Notes: a model not told the origin generated them from the letters alone. A DNA stretch of 64,000 nucleotides from Xanthomonas sp. 3793 (GCF_024806835.1 NZ_JANTYU010000001.1:868001-932000), one strand, 5' to 3'; counted from the stretch's first letter, positions 47,415 through 56,933 are shown. A program made the numbers and translations.

Positions 47415-47519
47415 GGTGTCGGAGTAAACGAGCCAATCTCGACCGACATCCTCGACCTGCAGCGTCCAGGTTGTTTTCGGGATTTATCCAGATTTGATCG
47501 AGACGACAGGCACCACGCC
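47415..47519. promoter_or_regulatory. Divergent promoter region of efflux operon and regulator
   Basis: About 105 bases between the outer-membrane factor start and the response-regulator start. Both promoters must be here, and the OmpR-type regulator is the natural candidate to bind it. I could not identify a clear direct-repeat binding site. Confidence 0.5.
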
Positions 47520-48209
47520 ATGACGGGCAAAAAGGTTCTGCTGGTGGAAGACGACGCCGATAGCGCCAGCATCCTGGATGCCTATCTGCGTCGCGACGGC
47601 TTCGACGTTGCCATCGCCGGAGACGGCGAGCGGGCGATACACCTGCATCGCCAGTGGGCGCCGGATCTGGTGCTGCTGGACGTGATGCTGCCCAAGCTCA
47701 GCGGGATCGAGGTGCTGTCGGCGATCCGTCGCGCCGGCGATACGCCGGTCATCATGGTGACCGCCATCGGCGACGAGCCGGAGAAGCTGGGAGCACTGCG
47801 TTACGGCGCCGACGATTACGTGGTCAAGCCGTACAGTCCCAAGGAAGTGGTCGCGCGCGTGCATGCGGTGCTGCGCCGAAGCGTGGCAGTGCGTGCGCCG
47901 GGCGAGCCGTTGCGGCACGGCCGCTTGAGTGTGGACCCGGCCGCGGTCGTGGCCACCGTGCAACGCGAAACCGGCGACAGCGTTGCACTCGACCTGACGC
48001 CGACAGAATTCAATCTGCTCGCGTCGTTGCTCAAGACCCCGTTCAAGGCATTTACCCGCAGCGAATTGCTCGACGCCTGCCTGCCCGACAGCGATGCGTT
48101 GGAACGGGTGGTGGATTCGCACATCCACAACCTGCGCCGCAAGCTGGAAGTGCATGGCATCACCGGCGTGCTGGTCACCGTGCGTGCAGTGGGATACCGC
48201 TTCCAATGA
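47520..48209 (+). CDS. OmpR/PhoB-family response regulator
   Basis: 229 aa. Receiver: acidic pair Asp11/Asp12 in VLLVEDDADSAS, phosphoacceptor Asp54 in LVLLDVMLPKLSG, Thr81 and Lys103 in YVVKPYSPKE. C-terminal OmpR winged helix: LDLTPTEFNLLASLLKTPFK, FTRSELLDACLPDSDALER, DSHIHNLRRKLE and TVRAVGYRFQ. ATG 47520 follows a short leader. Its last codons overlap the kinase ATG as ATGA. It most likely activates the divergent efflux operon. Confidence 0.95.
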   Translation: MTGKKVLLVEDDADSASILDAYLRRDGFDVAIAGDGERAIHLHRQWAPDLVLLDVMLPKLSGIEVLSAIRRAGDTPVIMVTAIGDEPEKLGALRYGADDYVVKPYSPKEVVARVHAVLRRSVAVRAPGEPLRHGRLSVDPAAVVATVQRETGDSVALDLTPTEFNLLASLLKTPFKAFTRSELLDACLPDSDALERVVDSHIHNLRRKLEVHGITGVLVTVRAVGYRFQ

Positions 48210-49399
48210 ACGCCCTGCGGCGCTTCATTGCCCGGCGTCGGCAAGCGCCGCTGTGGATGTGGGTCGGCTTGCGGATGAGCGCGCTGGCGGTAGTGACCGT
48301 GGTGGTGATCGCCTTCGGCATGTGGTGCTATTTCAATCTGCGCGACAACCTGATCCTGCGAAAATTGCCAGCGGCTGCACGTACCGAACTCGAACAACTG
48401 CGCGAACAGCCCACTGCGAACGAGGCGCGTCTGTGGCAGTTGTTCCAGCAATACTACGATGTGGAAAATTTCCTGCCCGGACTGGCCAACCCGGATTGGT
48501 GGATGCTGTGGGCCATGGTGACGCTGTCCATCCCGGTGATTGTGGTCTGCGGCCTGCTCGCATCGCGTCCGCTCTCGCGGCAATTTTCCCAGGTCGCCAG
48601 CGCCGCGCACCGGGTCAGCGATGGCGATTTCAGCGCACGCGCGCAGCTGGTGGCCGGCGCACCGGACGAGCTCACCGCGCTGGCGAACGACTTCAACGCC
48701 ATGAGCGGCAAGCTTCAGCAGTACGAACGCGAATTGCGCGACTCCAGCGCAATGCTGGCGCATGAATTGCGCACACCGCTCAACGCCGCCATGGGCCGTG
48801 TGCAAGGCATGCTGGACGAGGTCTTCCCACGCGACCCCGAACAACTTCGACTGGTGCATCGTCAGCTGGAACAGATCAACCGACTGATCGGCGATCTGCA
48901 CCTGGTGTCGCTGGCGCGCGCCGGTCAACTGGTGCTGGAGCCCGAAGACTTCGATCTCCACGAGCTGATGGCCGAGCAGGTGGAATGGGCTGGCCCGACA
49001 ATCCATGCGTTGCAGATGACGATCACCGCTCCTGCGCCTTCCGGACTCCGCGTCTACGCCGACCGTCATCGCCTGGGCCAGGTGTTTTCCATCCTGATCG
49101 ACAATGCGCTGCGTTATGCCGCCGCGGGCAAAGCGCTGGACATCCAGATGGGTCGCGATGGCGGGCATGTGATCGTCACGTTCGGCGACCGCGGCCCCGG
49201 CGTGGAGCCTGCGCATCTGCCGCACCTGCTGGACCGCTTCTGGCGCGCGGACAGTTCACGCGCGCGGCACTCCGGCGGCAGCGGCCTGGGCCTGGCCATC
49301 GCCTCGGCCATCTGCCAGGCGCACGATGGCTACCTGACCCTCAGCAATCGCTCCGGCGGCGGGCTGTTGGCCAGCGTGCGATTGCCACTTTCGCGCTGA
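48206..49399 (+). CDS. Sensor histidine kinase (BaeS-like)
   Basis: 397 aa. Two TM helices (about 17-42 and 98-120) enclose a short periplasmic loop of about 55 residues. HAMP domain follows, then the H-box SSAMLAHELRTPLNAAMGRV with His186, and HATPase blocks (N box ILIDNALRYAAAGK, G1 FGDRGPGVEPAHLPHLLDRF, G2 GGSGLGLAIASAICQAHDGY). The small sensor loop suggests a membrane or stress signal rather than a large ligand. It is coupled to the response regulator by ATGA overlap. Confidence 0.95.
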   Translation: MNALRRFIARRRQAPLWMWVGLRMSALAVVTVVVIAFGMWCYFNLRDNLILRKLPAAARTELEQLREQPTANEARLWQLFQQYYDVENFLPGLANPDWWMLWAMVTLSIPVIVVCGLLASRPLSRQFSQVASAAHRVSDGDFSARAQLVAGAPDELTALANDFNAMSGKLQQYERELRDSSAMLAHELRTPLNAAMGRVQGMLDEVFPRDPEQLRLVHRQLEQINRLIGDLHLVSLARAGQLVLEPEDFDLHELMAEQVEWAGPTIHALQMTITAPAPSGLRVYADRHRLGQVFSILIDNALRYAAAGKALDIQMGRDGGHVIVTFGDRGPGVEPAHLPHLLDRFWRADSSRARHSGGSGLGLAIASAICQAHDGYLTLSNRSGGGLLASVRLPLSR

Positions 49400-49460
49400 G
49401 GCGTTCTCGCTTGCGTTGTACCGCTCGCAGCGGCCTGGCACCCCAGGCGGCTGCGCGCAT

Positions 49461-50726
49461 TCACCGCTGTTGCAGACTCGGCACCGCGTCGGTCACGTTG
49501 GCGTGGCGGCGCATGATCCAGTTGAACAGCGGCGTGGCCATCAAGGTGGACAGGATCGCCATCAGCACCAGCACCGAGAACAACCCCTGCTCGATCACTC
49601 CGGCCTGCAAGCCGATATTGATGATGATCAGCTCCATCAAACCGCGTGCGTTCATCAACGAGCCGATCGCCATCGCATCGCGGTTGTTTTCGCCGGTGGC
49701 GCGCGCGGCGGCCCAGCAGGCCACGCCCTTGCCGATGAACGATGCCGCCAGGATGGCCACGCCGGCCAGCATGATCTGCGGCTGCAGCAAGACGCTGAGC
49801 TGGGTTTTCAGGCCCGAATAGGTGAAGAACAACGGCAGCAGCAACACCACCACGAACGGCTGCATCATCTCGCGCAGCTTCTCGGTCAGTGCGCCCTTGG
49901 GCAGGCACACCCCCAGCAGGAAGCCGCCGAACACGGCATGGATACCGATCGCATCCATCGCCCAGGCGCTGACGCAGAACAGCATCAGCACGATCGCCAG
50001 CACGCTGTTGCTGAGCGGCCGATCCGGCGCCACGTGATCGGCCAGGCGACGCAGCAGGTGCCGGCCGACAAACAGCATGAACAACGCATACGCGACGCCG
50101 CCGCCGATGGCCAGATACGCGCTGCCCCAGCTGCCGCCGAAGCTGGCCAGCACCACCGCCAGAATGCACCACGCCGCCGCATCGTCGAATGCGCCGGCGG
50201 TCAGTGCCAGCGTGCCCAATGGGCTATTGGTCAGGCCGCGCTCGTGGATGATGCGCGCCAGCATCGGGAAGGCGGTGATCGCAATGGCCGCGCCCAGGAA
50301 CAGCGAGGCTTCCATGAGCTTGGCCTTCTCCGAGAACAGGCCTTGCACATTGAGCAACCACGGGCACATCGCAAAGGCCAGCGCAAACGGCACCGCGATG
50401 CCGGCCAGCGACACGCTCATCGCGCTGCGATAGCGCGCACGGAAGTGATCGCCGCGGAAGTCGGTACCGACCAGAAACATGTACAGGCCCACGCCGAACT
50501 GCGCGAACACGTACAACACATCCATGGTCTGCTTGGGGAACAGCGACGCTTGCAGCTGCGGCAACACCAGGCCGAACAATGAGGGGCCGAGCATCACCCC
50601 GGCAATCATCTCGCCCACCACCTGCGGCTGCCCGATACGCTTGGCCAGCATGCCCACCAGACGGCACACCAGCAAAATCGCTGCGGCCTGCAAAAAGAAG
50701 TACACCGACATCTGCGGAGTGGTCAT
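49461..50726 (-). CDS. CPA2-type cation:proton antiporter
   Basis: 421 aa with 12-13 predicted TM helices. Na+/H+ exchanger domain: RLVGMLAKRIGQPQVVGEMI, AGVMLGPSLFGLVLPQLQAS, a GLYMFLVGTDF segment, and AGAFDDAAAWCILAVVLASF with the paired acidic residues used in CPA2 transport. No KTN/TrkA nucleotide-binding domain is fused. It probably exchanges Na+ or K+ for protons across the inner membrane. It is monocistronic and convergent with the kinase gene. Confidence 0.93.
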   Translation of the reverse strand: MTTPQMSVYFFLQAAAILLVCRLVGMLAKRIGQPQVVGEMIAGVMLGPSLFGLVLPQLQASLFPKQTMDVLYVFAQFGVGLYMFLVGTDFRGDHFRARYRSAMSVSLAGIAVPFALAFAMCPWLLNVQGLFSEKAKLMEASLFLGAAIAITAFPMLARIIHERGLTNSPLGTLALTAGAFDDAAAWCILAVVLASFGGSWGSAYLAIGGGVAYALFMLFVGRHLLRRLADHVAPDRPLSNSVLAIVLMLFCVSAWAMDAIGIHAVFGGFLLGVCLPKGALTEKLREMMQPFVVVLLLPLFFTYSGLKTQLSVLLQPQIMLAGVAILAASFIGKGVACWAAARATGENNRDAMAIGSLMNARGLMELIIINIGLQAGVIEQGLFSVLVLMAILSTLMATPLFNWIMRRHANVTDAVPSLQQR

Positions 50727-50968
50727 GGGCCCGATGAGGTCCGAGTGAAGAAGCAGCGGATCATAGCGGTCTGCTCAAGCGGCCGATAGCCAAACGTGCC
50801 GTGCCGTGCCGATGCCGGCCATCGAATCGGCGCAGCGCAGCGTGCCCACCGGCGCAGGCATCGCGGAACCGCAACGGGCCGCAACGTCGCTTTGCTCGAA
50901 CGCAGATCACACAACCAAGGCAGCGGCTCTACGTACCATCTACTGGCCCGGTTCGATTCGCATCGGCG

Positions 50969-51430
50969 CTAGCGTGGTGCAAGCGGCAGCGGACGGTCCT
51001 GCACCACATGCTTCATCACCAAGGTGGAGGTGAGGCGTTGAACGCTGGGCAGTGCCGACAGGCGCGTGTCGTAGAGCTGCTGAAAGGCGGCCAGATCGCG
51101 CACCAGCACATGCAACAGGTAGTCGGGATCGCCGAACAACCGCTGCGCCTGCACGACCTCAGGCACCTGCGCAACCGCAGCTTCGAACGCTTCGACACCG
51201 TGGCGGTCGCCCTCACGCAGGATCACGAAGACGATGGCGGAAAAATTCAGCCCCACTGCGCTCGGGTCCAGCTGCGCACGATAACTCTTGATCACGCCGG
51301 ACTGCTCCAGCGCACGCACGCGCCGGTGGCACGGAGACACGCTCAGACCGATGCGCTCGGCCAACTCGGTCACGCTGAGCCGGCCATCGGATTGCAGTTC
51401 GGCAAGAATGTGTCGATCGATCTCATCCAT
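50969..51430 (-). CDS. Lrp/AsnC-family regulator
   Basis: 153 aa. N-terminal HTH (DEIDRHILAELQSDGRLSVT, ELAERIGLSVSPCHRRVRAL) and a C-terminal RAM domain (FSAIVFVILREGDRHGVEAF, VVQAQRLFGDPDYLLHVLVR). ATG 51430 is the start; an upstream TTG at 51436 is less likely. It is divergent from the panB-like gene with a 240-base spacer. Control of that gene in response to an amino acid is inferred. Confidence 0.93.
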   Translation of the reverse strand: MDEIDRHILAELQSDGRLSVTELAERIGLSVSPCHRRVRALEQSGVIKSYRAQLDPSAVGLNFSAIVFVILREGDRHGVEAFEAAVAQVPEVVQAQRLFGDPDYLLHVLVRDLAAFQQLYDTRLSALPSVQRLTSTLVMKHVVQDRPLPLAPR

Positions 51431-51670
51431 GCGCAATATCCTGCCTCAATCACGGGATTCTTCGCAAATAATTGGAAGCACTTTGCCGGTCATCAACGAT
51501 ATCATTTCGCACTCTAGCGTTTGACGACCCGTTTCTGCCGTTGAAGGTCGCGGTCCGACACGCTGGTCGGGCAGCCCATGCAAGCGCCGCCGCACGACAG
51601 GAAAGACCGCGCGCGTGTCGACGTTTGCCGACCGGTCGGCCCTCCCAACCCAACGTCATAAGGTCTCCCG
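51431..51670. promoter_or_regulatory. Divergent promoter region, lrp-like and panB
   Basis: 240 bases containing both promoters. The stretch near 51465-51520 (CAAATAATTGG, ACGATATCATTTCGCACTCT) is more AT-rich than the surroundings and is a plausible Lrp-binding area. Confidence 0.45.
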
Positions 51671-52528
51671 ATGCAACCGACTACGCGCGAACATCCCGCC
51701 CCTTACGGCACCGCACCCACTGCCGGCGTGCCGCTGCCGCGCGTACGCATCCCGCACTTGCTGCAGATGAAGAGGCGCGGCCAGAAGTGGGCAATGCTGA
51801 CCGCCTACGATATGTACACCGCAGCGATCTTCGAAGACGCCGGGATCCCGGTGCTGTTGGTCGGCGACTCCGCGTCCAACAATGTCTATGGACACGACAC
51901 CGCGTTACCGGTGACCGTCGACGAGCTGCTCCCGCTCGTTCGTGCGGTGACGCGCTCCACCCGCAGGCCTTTGGTGATCGCCGACCTGCCGTTCGGCTCC
52001 TACCAGGCCTCTGCCGAGCAGTGCTTCCATACTGCGGTGCGCTTCATGAAAGAGGGCGGCGCCCACGCAGTGAAGCTGGAAGGCGGCATCGACATGCTGC
52101 CGCAGGTGCGCAAACTCGCCAGCAGCGGCATTCCGGTCATGGCCCACATCGGCTTCACCCCGCAAGCCGAACACCAGCTTGGCGGCTATCGCGTGCAGGG
52201 CCGTGGCGAGGACGCACAGCGTTTGATCGATACCGCGCTTGCGTTCGAATCTGCCGGGGCATTCGGCCTGCTGATCGAAATGATTCCCGGCGATCTTGCC
52301 GCGCAGATCACCGCCGCGGTGTCCATCCCGACCGTCGGCATCGGTGCCGGCAACCGCTGCGATGCGCAAGTGCTGGTGTGGCAGGACATGGCCGGCTTGC
52401 GCAGCGGTCGCCTGCCACGCTTCGTCAAGCAATACGCAGATCTGCACGGCGTGCTGGGCAAGGCCGCACGCAGCTATGCCGCCGATGTGGAAGCCGGCAG
52501 CTTTCCTGCAGCCGAGCACACGTTTTAG
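51671..52528 (+). CDS. panB: Ketopantoate hydroxymethyltransferase (PanB)
   Basis: 285 aa (E. coli PanB 264). It makes ketopantoate from alpha-ketoisovalerate and methylene-THF, the first step to pantothenate. Conserved parts are KWAMLTAYDMYTAAIFEDAG, LLVGDSASNNVYGHDTALPV (Mg ligand Asp), ADLPFGSYQAS, VKLEGG, MAHIGFTPQAEHQLGGYRVQ, LLIEMIP (catalytic Glu) and TVGIGAGNRCDAQVLVW. It has a roughly 30-residue N-terminal extension. It stands alone: no panC or panD is near. Pairing with an Lrp-type regulator suggests a specialised or second copy. Confidence 0.92.
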   Translation: MQPTTREHPAPYGTAPTAGVPLPRVRIPHLLQMKRRGQKWAMLTAYDMYTAAIFEDAGIPVLLVGDSASNNVYGHDTALPVTVDELLPLVRAVTRSTRRPLVIADLPFGSYQASAEQCFHTAVRFMKEGGAHAVKLEGGIDMLPQVRKLASSGIPVMAHIGFTPQAEHQLGGYRVQGRGEDAQRLIDTALAFESAGAFGLLIEMIPGDLAAQITAAVSIPTVGIGAGNRCDAQVLVWQDMAGLRSGRLPRFVKQYADLHGVLGKAARSYAADVEAGSFPAAEHTF

Positions 52529-52632
52529 AACATGCCCGCGCGCACCACCATCGGGTCGCAGGCATGGCGCACTGAAGCCCTGTGCGATCTGGACGATGGT
52601 TCGCTTGCACAGGTCGCGACCGACGCGGCGCC

Positions 52633-54207
52633 CTACTTCACCGGCGTCAGCAGCAGATCCTGAAAATCGAAGCTGAAATCGGTCAACGGCGAGATTGCCT
52701 GCATGCGCATCTCGCGCACCGCGCCGTCGGCAGTGAGCGCGAAATTGACGAAGGCATCGGCATTCAAGCCGCGGTCGTCCCAGCGCACGATAAAGCTGTC
52801 GTGCTGCCAATGTTCCAGCGTGCCAACCAGTTGCGCCGTCCTGGAAAACTGCATTCGCAGGCGCTTGCCGTCCTGACGGATCACCACATCGCCGTACCAT
52901 GGGTCACGATAGGTCGCTGCATAACTGCGCAACGGCAACGAGGGCGTGGAGCGTGACGCGCGCGCGTCCAGATGCTTCTTCCAGCTGGCATCCGCATCGC
53001 CGTCGGCTTTTTCCAAGGCCTTCGCATAGGCAGCAGTCCAGTCGGTTGCCGGCACCTGCAAGAGCGCATCCAGCACCTGCAAGGTCACCGCATTGAATGC
53101 CGCACCCACTTCCTGATTGGTCAGCACCACCACGCCCAGCTTCTGGTCGGGTACCAGGGTCAACCGCGACACCATGCCCGGCCAGCCGCCGGTGTGCCAC
53201 ACCAACCGATGGCCACGATAATCGCTCAGAGTCCATCCCTCGCCATAGCCGGCAAAATTGGGACGCGCGCCAGCCAGTTCGGGCACCGGCGGCTCGGTAA
53301 TGGCGATCGGCGTGATCATCGACCACATCTCCTGCTGCCGCTTGGCGCTGAACAGCGGCGTGCCATCGGCTAACACGCCACCGGCCAGCTGCACCTTCAT
53401 CCACAACGCCATGTCGTGCGCACTTGCGTAAATACCGCCGGCACCGGAATTGTTGGACCAGGTCAACGGCGCAACGGTGCGCAGCTCGGTGAAGTCGTAC
53501 TTGGCATGGCCCACAGCGGCGTTGTCGCCGGGCTGCAGATGGTCGGCGTTGAAGCGCGTGCCACGCATGCCCACCGGGGCGAAGATGCGCTGCTGCAAAA
53601 ACGCGGCGTAGGACTGCCCGGAGACCTGCTCGATCACCTTCTGCGCGACGGCGTACAGGATATTGTCGTACGCATAGCGGTCGCGAAACCCACCGTTCAA
53701 CGGCACCTTGGCCAGGCGCTGCACGACCTCTTCGGTGCTGTAGCTGGTGGTCGGCCAGAACAACAGGTCGCCGGCGCCCAGGCTCAGCCCGCTACGGTGC
53801 GCGAGCAGATCGCGCACGCGCATCTCGCCGCTGACGTAGGGGTCGGACATCCGAAACCACGGCAGATGGTCGATGACCTTGTCGTCGAGCGACAGCTTGC
53901 CTTCGTCGGCCAGAATCGAGAGCGACGCTGCGGTGAACGCCTTGGTGTTGGAGGCGATCGCAAACAGCGTATCTGCCTGCACCGGCTCGGGCTTGCCGAT
54001 CTCGCGCACGCCGTAGCCGCGTTCCAGCACCACCTGGCCATCCTTGACGATGGCTACCGCAATGCCGGGCACATCGAATTGCTTGCGCACCCGTTCCATC
54101 TGCGCATCGAATTGCTGCATGCCGGCCGGCAGGTCGGCCGCGTGCGTCGTTGTCACCAGGGTCGCCAGCATCAGCACGCCTCCCGTCAGCCATCGGTTCA
54201 AGATCAC
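52633..54207 (-). CDS. Serine hydrolase, class C beta-lactamase-like
   Basis: 524 aa. A signal peptide (LTGGVLMLATLVTTTHAAD) precedes a beta-lactamase/penicillin-binding-type domain with SNTK (Ser86-Lys89), YDN (Tyr180, Asn182) and HTGG as catalytic motifs, then a C-terminal DUF3471-like beta domain from about residue 400 (RSYAATYRDPWYGDVVIRQD). Such proteins act on D-alanyl peptides or esters; true beta-lactamase activity is uncertain. GTG 54207 with AGAGG upstream is the best start; other in-frame GTG and TTG starts are close. rraA ends 22 bases before it, so the two are cotranscribed. Confidence 0.88.
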   Translation of the reverse strand: MILNRWLTGGVLMLATLVTTTHAADLPAGMQQFDAQMERVRKQFDVPGIAVAIVKDGQVVLERGYGVREIGKPEPVQADTLFAIASNTKAFTAASLSILADEGKLSLDDKVIDHLPWFRMSDPYVSGEMRVRDLLAHRSGLSLGAGDLLFWPTTSYSTEEVVQRLAKVPLNGGFRDRYAYDNILYAVAQKVIEQVSGQSYAAFLQQRIFAPVGMRGTRFNADHLQPGDNAAVGHAKYDFTELRTVAPLTWSNNSGAGGIYASAHDMALWMKVQLAGGVLADGTPLFSAKRQQEMWSMITPIAITEPPVPELAGARPNFAGYGEGWTLSDYRGHRLVWHTGGWPGMVSRLTLVPDQKLGVVVLTNQEVGAAFNAVTLQVLDALLQVPATDWTAAYAKALEKADGDADASWKKHLDARASRSTPSLPLRSYAATYRDPWYGDVVIRQDGKRLRMQFSRTAQLVGTLEHWQHDSFIVRWDDRGLNADAFVNFALTADGAVREMRMQAISPLTDFSFDFQDLLLTPVK

Positions 54208-54229
54208 CGCCACACCTCTTTGTTGTCGA

Positions 54230-54724
54230 TCAGATTGCGCCGCCGGCACTGTCCAGCGGCAGCGGCGCGACCAGCACGCCGTTGGTATCGGCGTACAACC
54301 AATGACCCGGCACGAACGGGACGCCGGCAAAATTCACCGGCACATCCACCTCGCCCAGATCGCGCCGCTCGGTGCGCCGCGGGCAGGCGGCCAGTGCCAG
54401 CACGCCCAGCGGCAGCGTGGCCAGGATCTCGACGTCGCGCACGCAGCCATGGATGAGCACTCCGGCCCAACCATGGGTAACCGCGTGCGCCGCGATCTGG
54501 TCGCCCAGCAGCGCATGTTTCAACGAGCCCTGGCCATCCACCACCAGCACCCGCCCCTCGCCCGGCGTAGAGGCCAGTTCGCGCACGCGCGAGTTGTCTT
54601 CAAAGCAGCGCACGGTCGCGATCGGCCCGCAGAACACGCTGCGCCCACCGAAGTGGCGGAACAACGGCTCGGCAACGGTCACCTCGGGAAAACGGTCACA
54701 CAGATCGGGCGTGGTCCAGGTCAT
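54230..54724 (-). CDS. rraA: RraA, RNase E activity inhibitor / HMG aldolase family
   Basis: 164 aa (E. coli 161). RraA binds RNase E and reduces its activity; the same fold has aldolase relatives. Motifs are [59 protein letters not shown] and [20 protein letters not shown] 54724 gives MTWTTPDL and fits the family; ATG 54754 would add ten residues. It precedes the serine hydrolase gene in a probable two-gene unit. Confidence 0.93.
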   Translation of the reverse strand: MTWTTPDLCDRFPEVTVAEPLFRHFGGRSVFCGPIATVRCFEDNSRVRELASTPGEGRVLVVDGQGSLKHALLGDQIAAHAVTHGWAGVLIHGCVRDVEILATLPLGVLALAACPRRTERRDLGEVDVPVNFAGVPFVPGHWLYADTNGVLVAPLPLDSAGGAI

Positions 54725-54913
54725 CGGTGCGGTCTCGATCGGCTGAGCAGGCATGGTAGCCGGCTGCGGTGGCGTCTGGGTGTCGCCAGGCGACATCGCC
54801 CGCTGGCAGCGTCGCTGTCACGCCCCATCCAACCCCGCTACGCCAGGCTATGGCGGTGGCCGCCGCCAGCCACATGCAATCGTGCATACCTCATGCCAGC
54901 GAGTATCCCTAAG

Positions 54914-55747
54914 ATGACCGATCTGTTCGCTTCCGCGCCGCCCGCCCTGAACGGCATCCATGTCGGTATCGGCGGTTGGGTGTATGCGCCCTGGCGTGCA
55001 GGCATGTTCTATCCCGACGGCCTGGTGCAGCGGCGCGAGCTGGAATACGCCAGCCGCCACGTCACCGCCATCGAAATCAACGGCACCTATTACGGTGCGC
55101 AAAAACCGGCGACCTACGCGAAATGGCGCGATGAGGTGCCGCCCGGCTTCGTGTTCTCTGCCAAGGCGCCGCGACGCATTACCCAGTCACGCACGCTGGC
55201 GGGCACCAAGGCGCAGGTGGAGGACTTCGTCGGCGGCATTGTCGAGCTCGGCGATACCCTGGGGCCGCTGGTGTGGCAATTCGAACAGGGGCATCGGCTG
55301 CAGGCCGACGACCTGGATGCCTTTTTGACGCTGCTGCCCAGACGCGCAGGCCAACGCAGCCTGCGGCATGTGCTGGAGATTCGCGACCATGCAGCGGTGG
55401 ATGCGTCGCTGCTCGCATTGGTGCGCCGCCACGGCGTGGCCACCGTGTTCACCGATTCGGACGAGCATCCCTCCTTTGCCGATCTTTCCACCGACTTCGT
55501 CTACGCGCGCCTGATGCGTAGCCAGGCGCGCCTGCATGCCGGCTATCCGGCGCCGGCATTGAAACGATGGGCCGAGCGGATCCATGCCTGGCGACGCGGC
55601 GAAAACCCGGCCGATCTGCCGCATGTGGGTCCCATGTCACCGGCGGCAGGCACGCCGCGCGAGGTGTTCGTGTTTTTCATCAGTGCGGCCAAGGAGCGCA
55701 ATCCGGCGGCGGCAATGGCCTTGCTGAAAGAGCTGTCCGCTGCATAA
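54914..55747 (+). CDS. DUF72 (YecE-like) TIM-barrel protein
   Basis: 277 aa. IHVGIGGWVYAPWRAGMFYP, AIEINGTYYGAQKPATYAKW, PGFVFSAKAPRRITQSR, LGPLVWQFEQGHRL and VFTDSDEHPSFADLSTDFVY are characteristic of DUF72, a TIM-barrel family of unknown activity. ATG 54914 gives MTDLFAS; an in-frame ATG 21 bases upstream is possible. It is divergent from rraA. Confidence 0.9.
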   Translation: MTDLFASAPPALNGIHVGIGGWVYAPWRAGMFYPDGLVQRRELEYASRHVTAIEINGTYYGAQKPATYAKWRDEVPPGFVFSAKAPRRITQSRTLAGTKAQVEDFVGGIVELGDTLGPLVWQFEQGHRLQADDLDAFLTLLPRRAGQRSLRHVLEIRDHAAVDASLLALVRRHGVATVFTDSDEHPSFADLSTDFVYARLMRSQARLHAGYPAPALKRWAERIHAWRRGENPADLPHVGPMSPAAGTPREVFVFFISAAKERNPAAAMALLKELSAA

Positions 55748-55903
55748 CGCGTTACCGGCATCGCTGCCTGCCCGGCGGATGCGTTGACCGAACGCGTTCG
55801 GGAGCAGCCGGCAACACGGCTGCGCTCACCGCCAGGCAGGCCGGACCAGTGCCCGGCGCGGCATGTTCCACTCGTACACTTCGGCTCTGAGTACGCAGTC
55901 CAA

Positions 55904-55942
55904 GCCCGCCTGGCGGCTGCTCGCCAGGTTTTGTCGGCCGCT
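55904..55942. repeat. CCTGGCG hairpin repeat, copy 2
   Basis: CGCCTGGCGGCTGCTCGCCA followed by GGTTTTGTCGGC. The 17331-17370 copy reads CACCTGGCGACTGCTCGCCA then GGTCGTGTTGGC. Stems CCTGGCG and CGCCAGG are kept in both with paired changes only in the flanks. It precedes the DMT transporter gene at 55986. Confidence 0.55.
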
Positions 55943-55985
55943 CCAGGCACGGCGCCGACCTGCGGTTTTTCGGCGACAATGGCGC

Positions 55986-56933
55986 ATGCCCACGACCGAC
56001 CTGCGCAAGGCGCAACTGCAAATTCATTTCTGCGTGCTGCTTTGGGGCATCACCGCGATCCTGGGCAAGTTGATCACGCTGCAGGCATTGCCGCTGGTGT
56101 GGTGGCGCATGTTGATCGTGGTGGCGGCCCTGGCGCTGTGGCCGCGGGTGTGGCGAGGCTTGCGCGGCCTGTCCGCGCGCGTGGTGCTGGGCTATTGCGG
56201 CATCGGCGCCTTGGTGGCACTGCACTGGTTGACCTTCTATGGCGCGATCAAGCTGGCCAACGCATCGGTGGCGGCGACCTGCATTGCCCTGGCGCCGGTG
56301 TTCACTGCCGTGATCGAGCCATGGGTGACGCAGCGGCCGTTCCGTCCGCGCGAGTTGCTGTTCGGCCTGGCTGTCTTGCCGGGGGTGGCGCTGGTGGTCG
56401 GCGGCGTGCCCGATGGCATGCGTGCCGGGGTGGTGGTCGGCGCGATTTCGGCCGTATTCGTCGGGCTGTTCGGCTCTCTCAACAAACGCATGGTGACCCA
56501 TGCCGACCCGCTCACCGTCACCGCCCTGGAGCTGGGTGCCGGCACGCTGACCTTGACCGTGCTGGCACCGGCCATGCCGCTGCTGCTGCCATCCCTGCAT
56601 GGCGATCTGTTGATGCTTCCCAGCCTGCACGATGGCGTGTTGCTGCTCGCACTGTCGCTGGCCTGCACCCTGCTGCCGTTTGCGCTGGCGCTGGTCGCGC
56701 TGCGCCATCTGAGCGCGTATTCGGTGCAGCTGGTGACCAATCTGGAGCCGGTCTACGCCATCGTGCTGGCCATCGCGCTGCTGGGCGAACAGCGCGAGCT
56801 CACGCTGCAGTTCTATCTCGGCGTGGCGATCATTCTTGGTGCGGTGTTCCTGCATCCGGTGCTGGAACGCCGGCGCAAGGTGGTGCACCCGGAAGTGCTG
56901 GGCACGGCCGAAGCCAAGAACATCGTCGACTGA
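55986..56933 (+). CDS. DMT-family transporter (EamA)
   Basis: 315 aa with about ten TM helices. EamA repeats are visible in FCVLLWGITAILGKLITLQA, ALHWLTFYGAIKLANASVAA, TCIALAPVFTAVIEPWVTQR and VQLVTNLEPVYAIVLAIALL with GEQRELTLQFYLGVAIILGA. It is a paralogue, not a close copy, of the EamA protein at 29940-30827. Metabolite export is likely but the substrate is unknown. ATG 55986 gives MPTTDLRKAQ. It is monocistronic. Confidence 0.9.
   Translation: MPTTDLRKAQLQIHFCVLLWGITAILGKLITLQALPLVWWRMLIVVAALALWPRVWRGLRGLSARVVLGYCGIGALVALHWLTFYGAIKLANASVAATCIALAPVFTAVIEPWVTQRPFRPRELLFGLAVLPGVALVVGGVPDGMRAGVVVGAISAVFVGLFGSLNKRMVTHADPLTVTALELGAGTLTLTVLAPAMPLLLPSLHGDLLMLPSLHDGVLLLALSLACTLLPFALALVALRHLSAYSVQLVTNLEPVYAIVLAIALLGEQRELTLQFYLGVAIILGAVFLHPVLERRRKVVHPEVLGTAEAKNIVD

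Noticed and set aside
52633..54207. A true class C beta-lactamase resistance gene.
   Set aside because: The motifs are shared with many esterases and peptidases, and the C-terminal DUF3471-like domain points to a general serine hydrolase.
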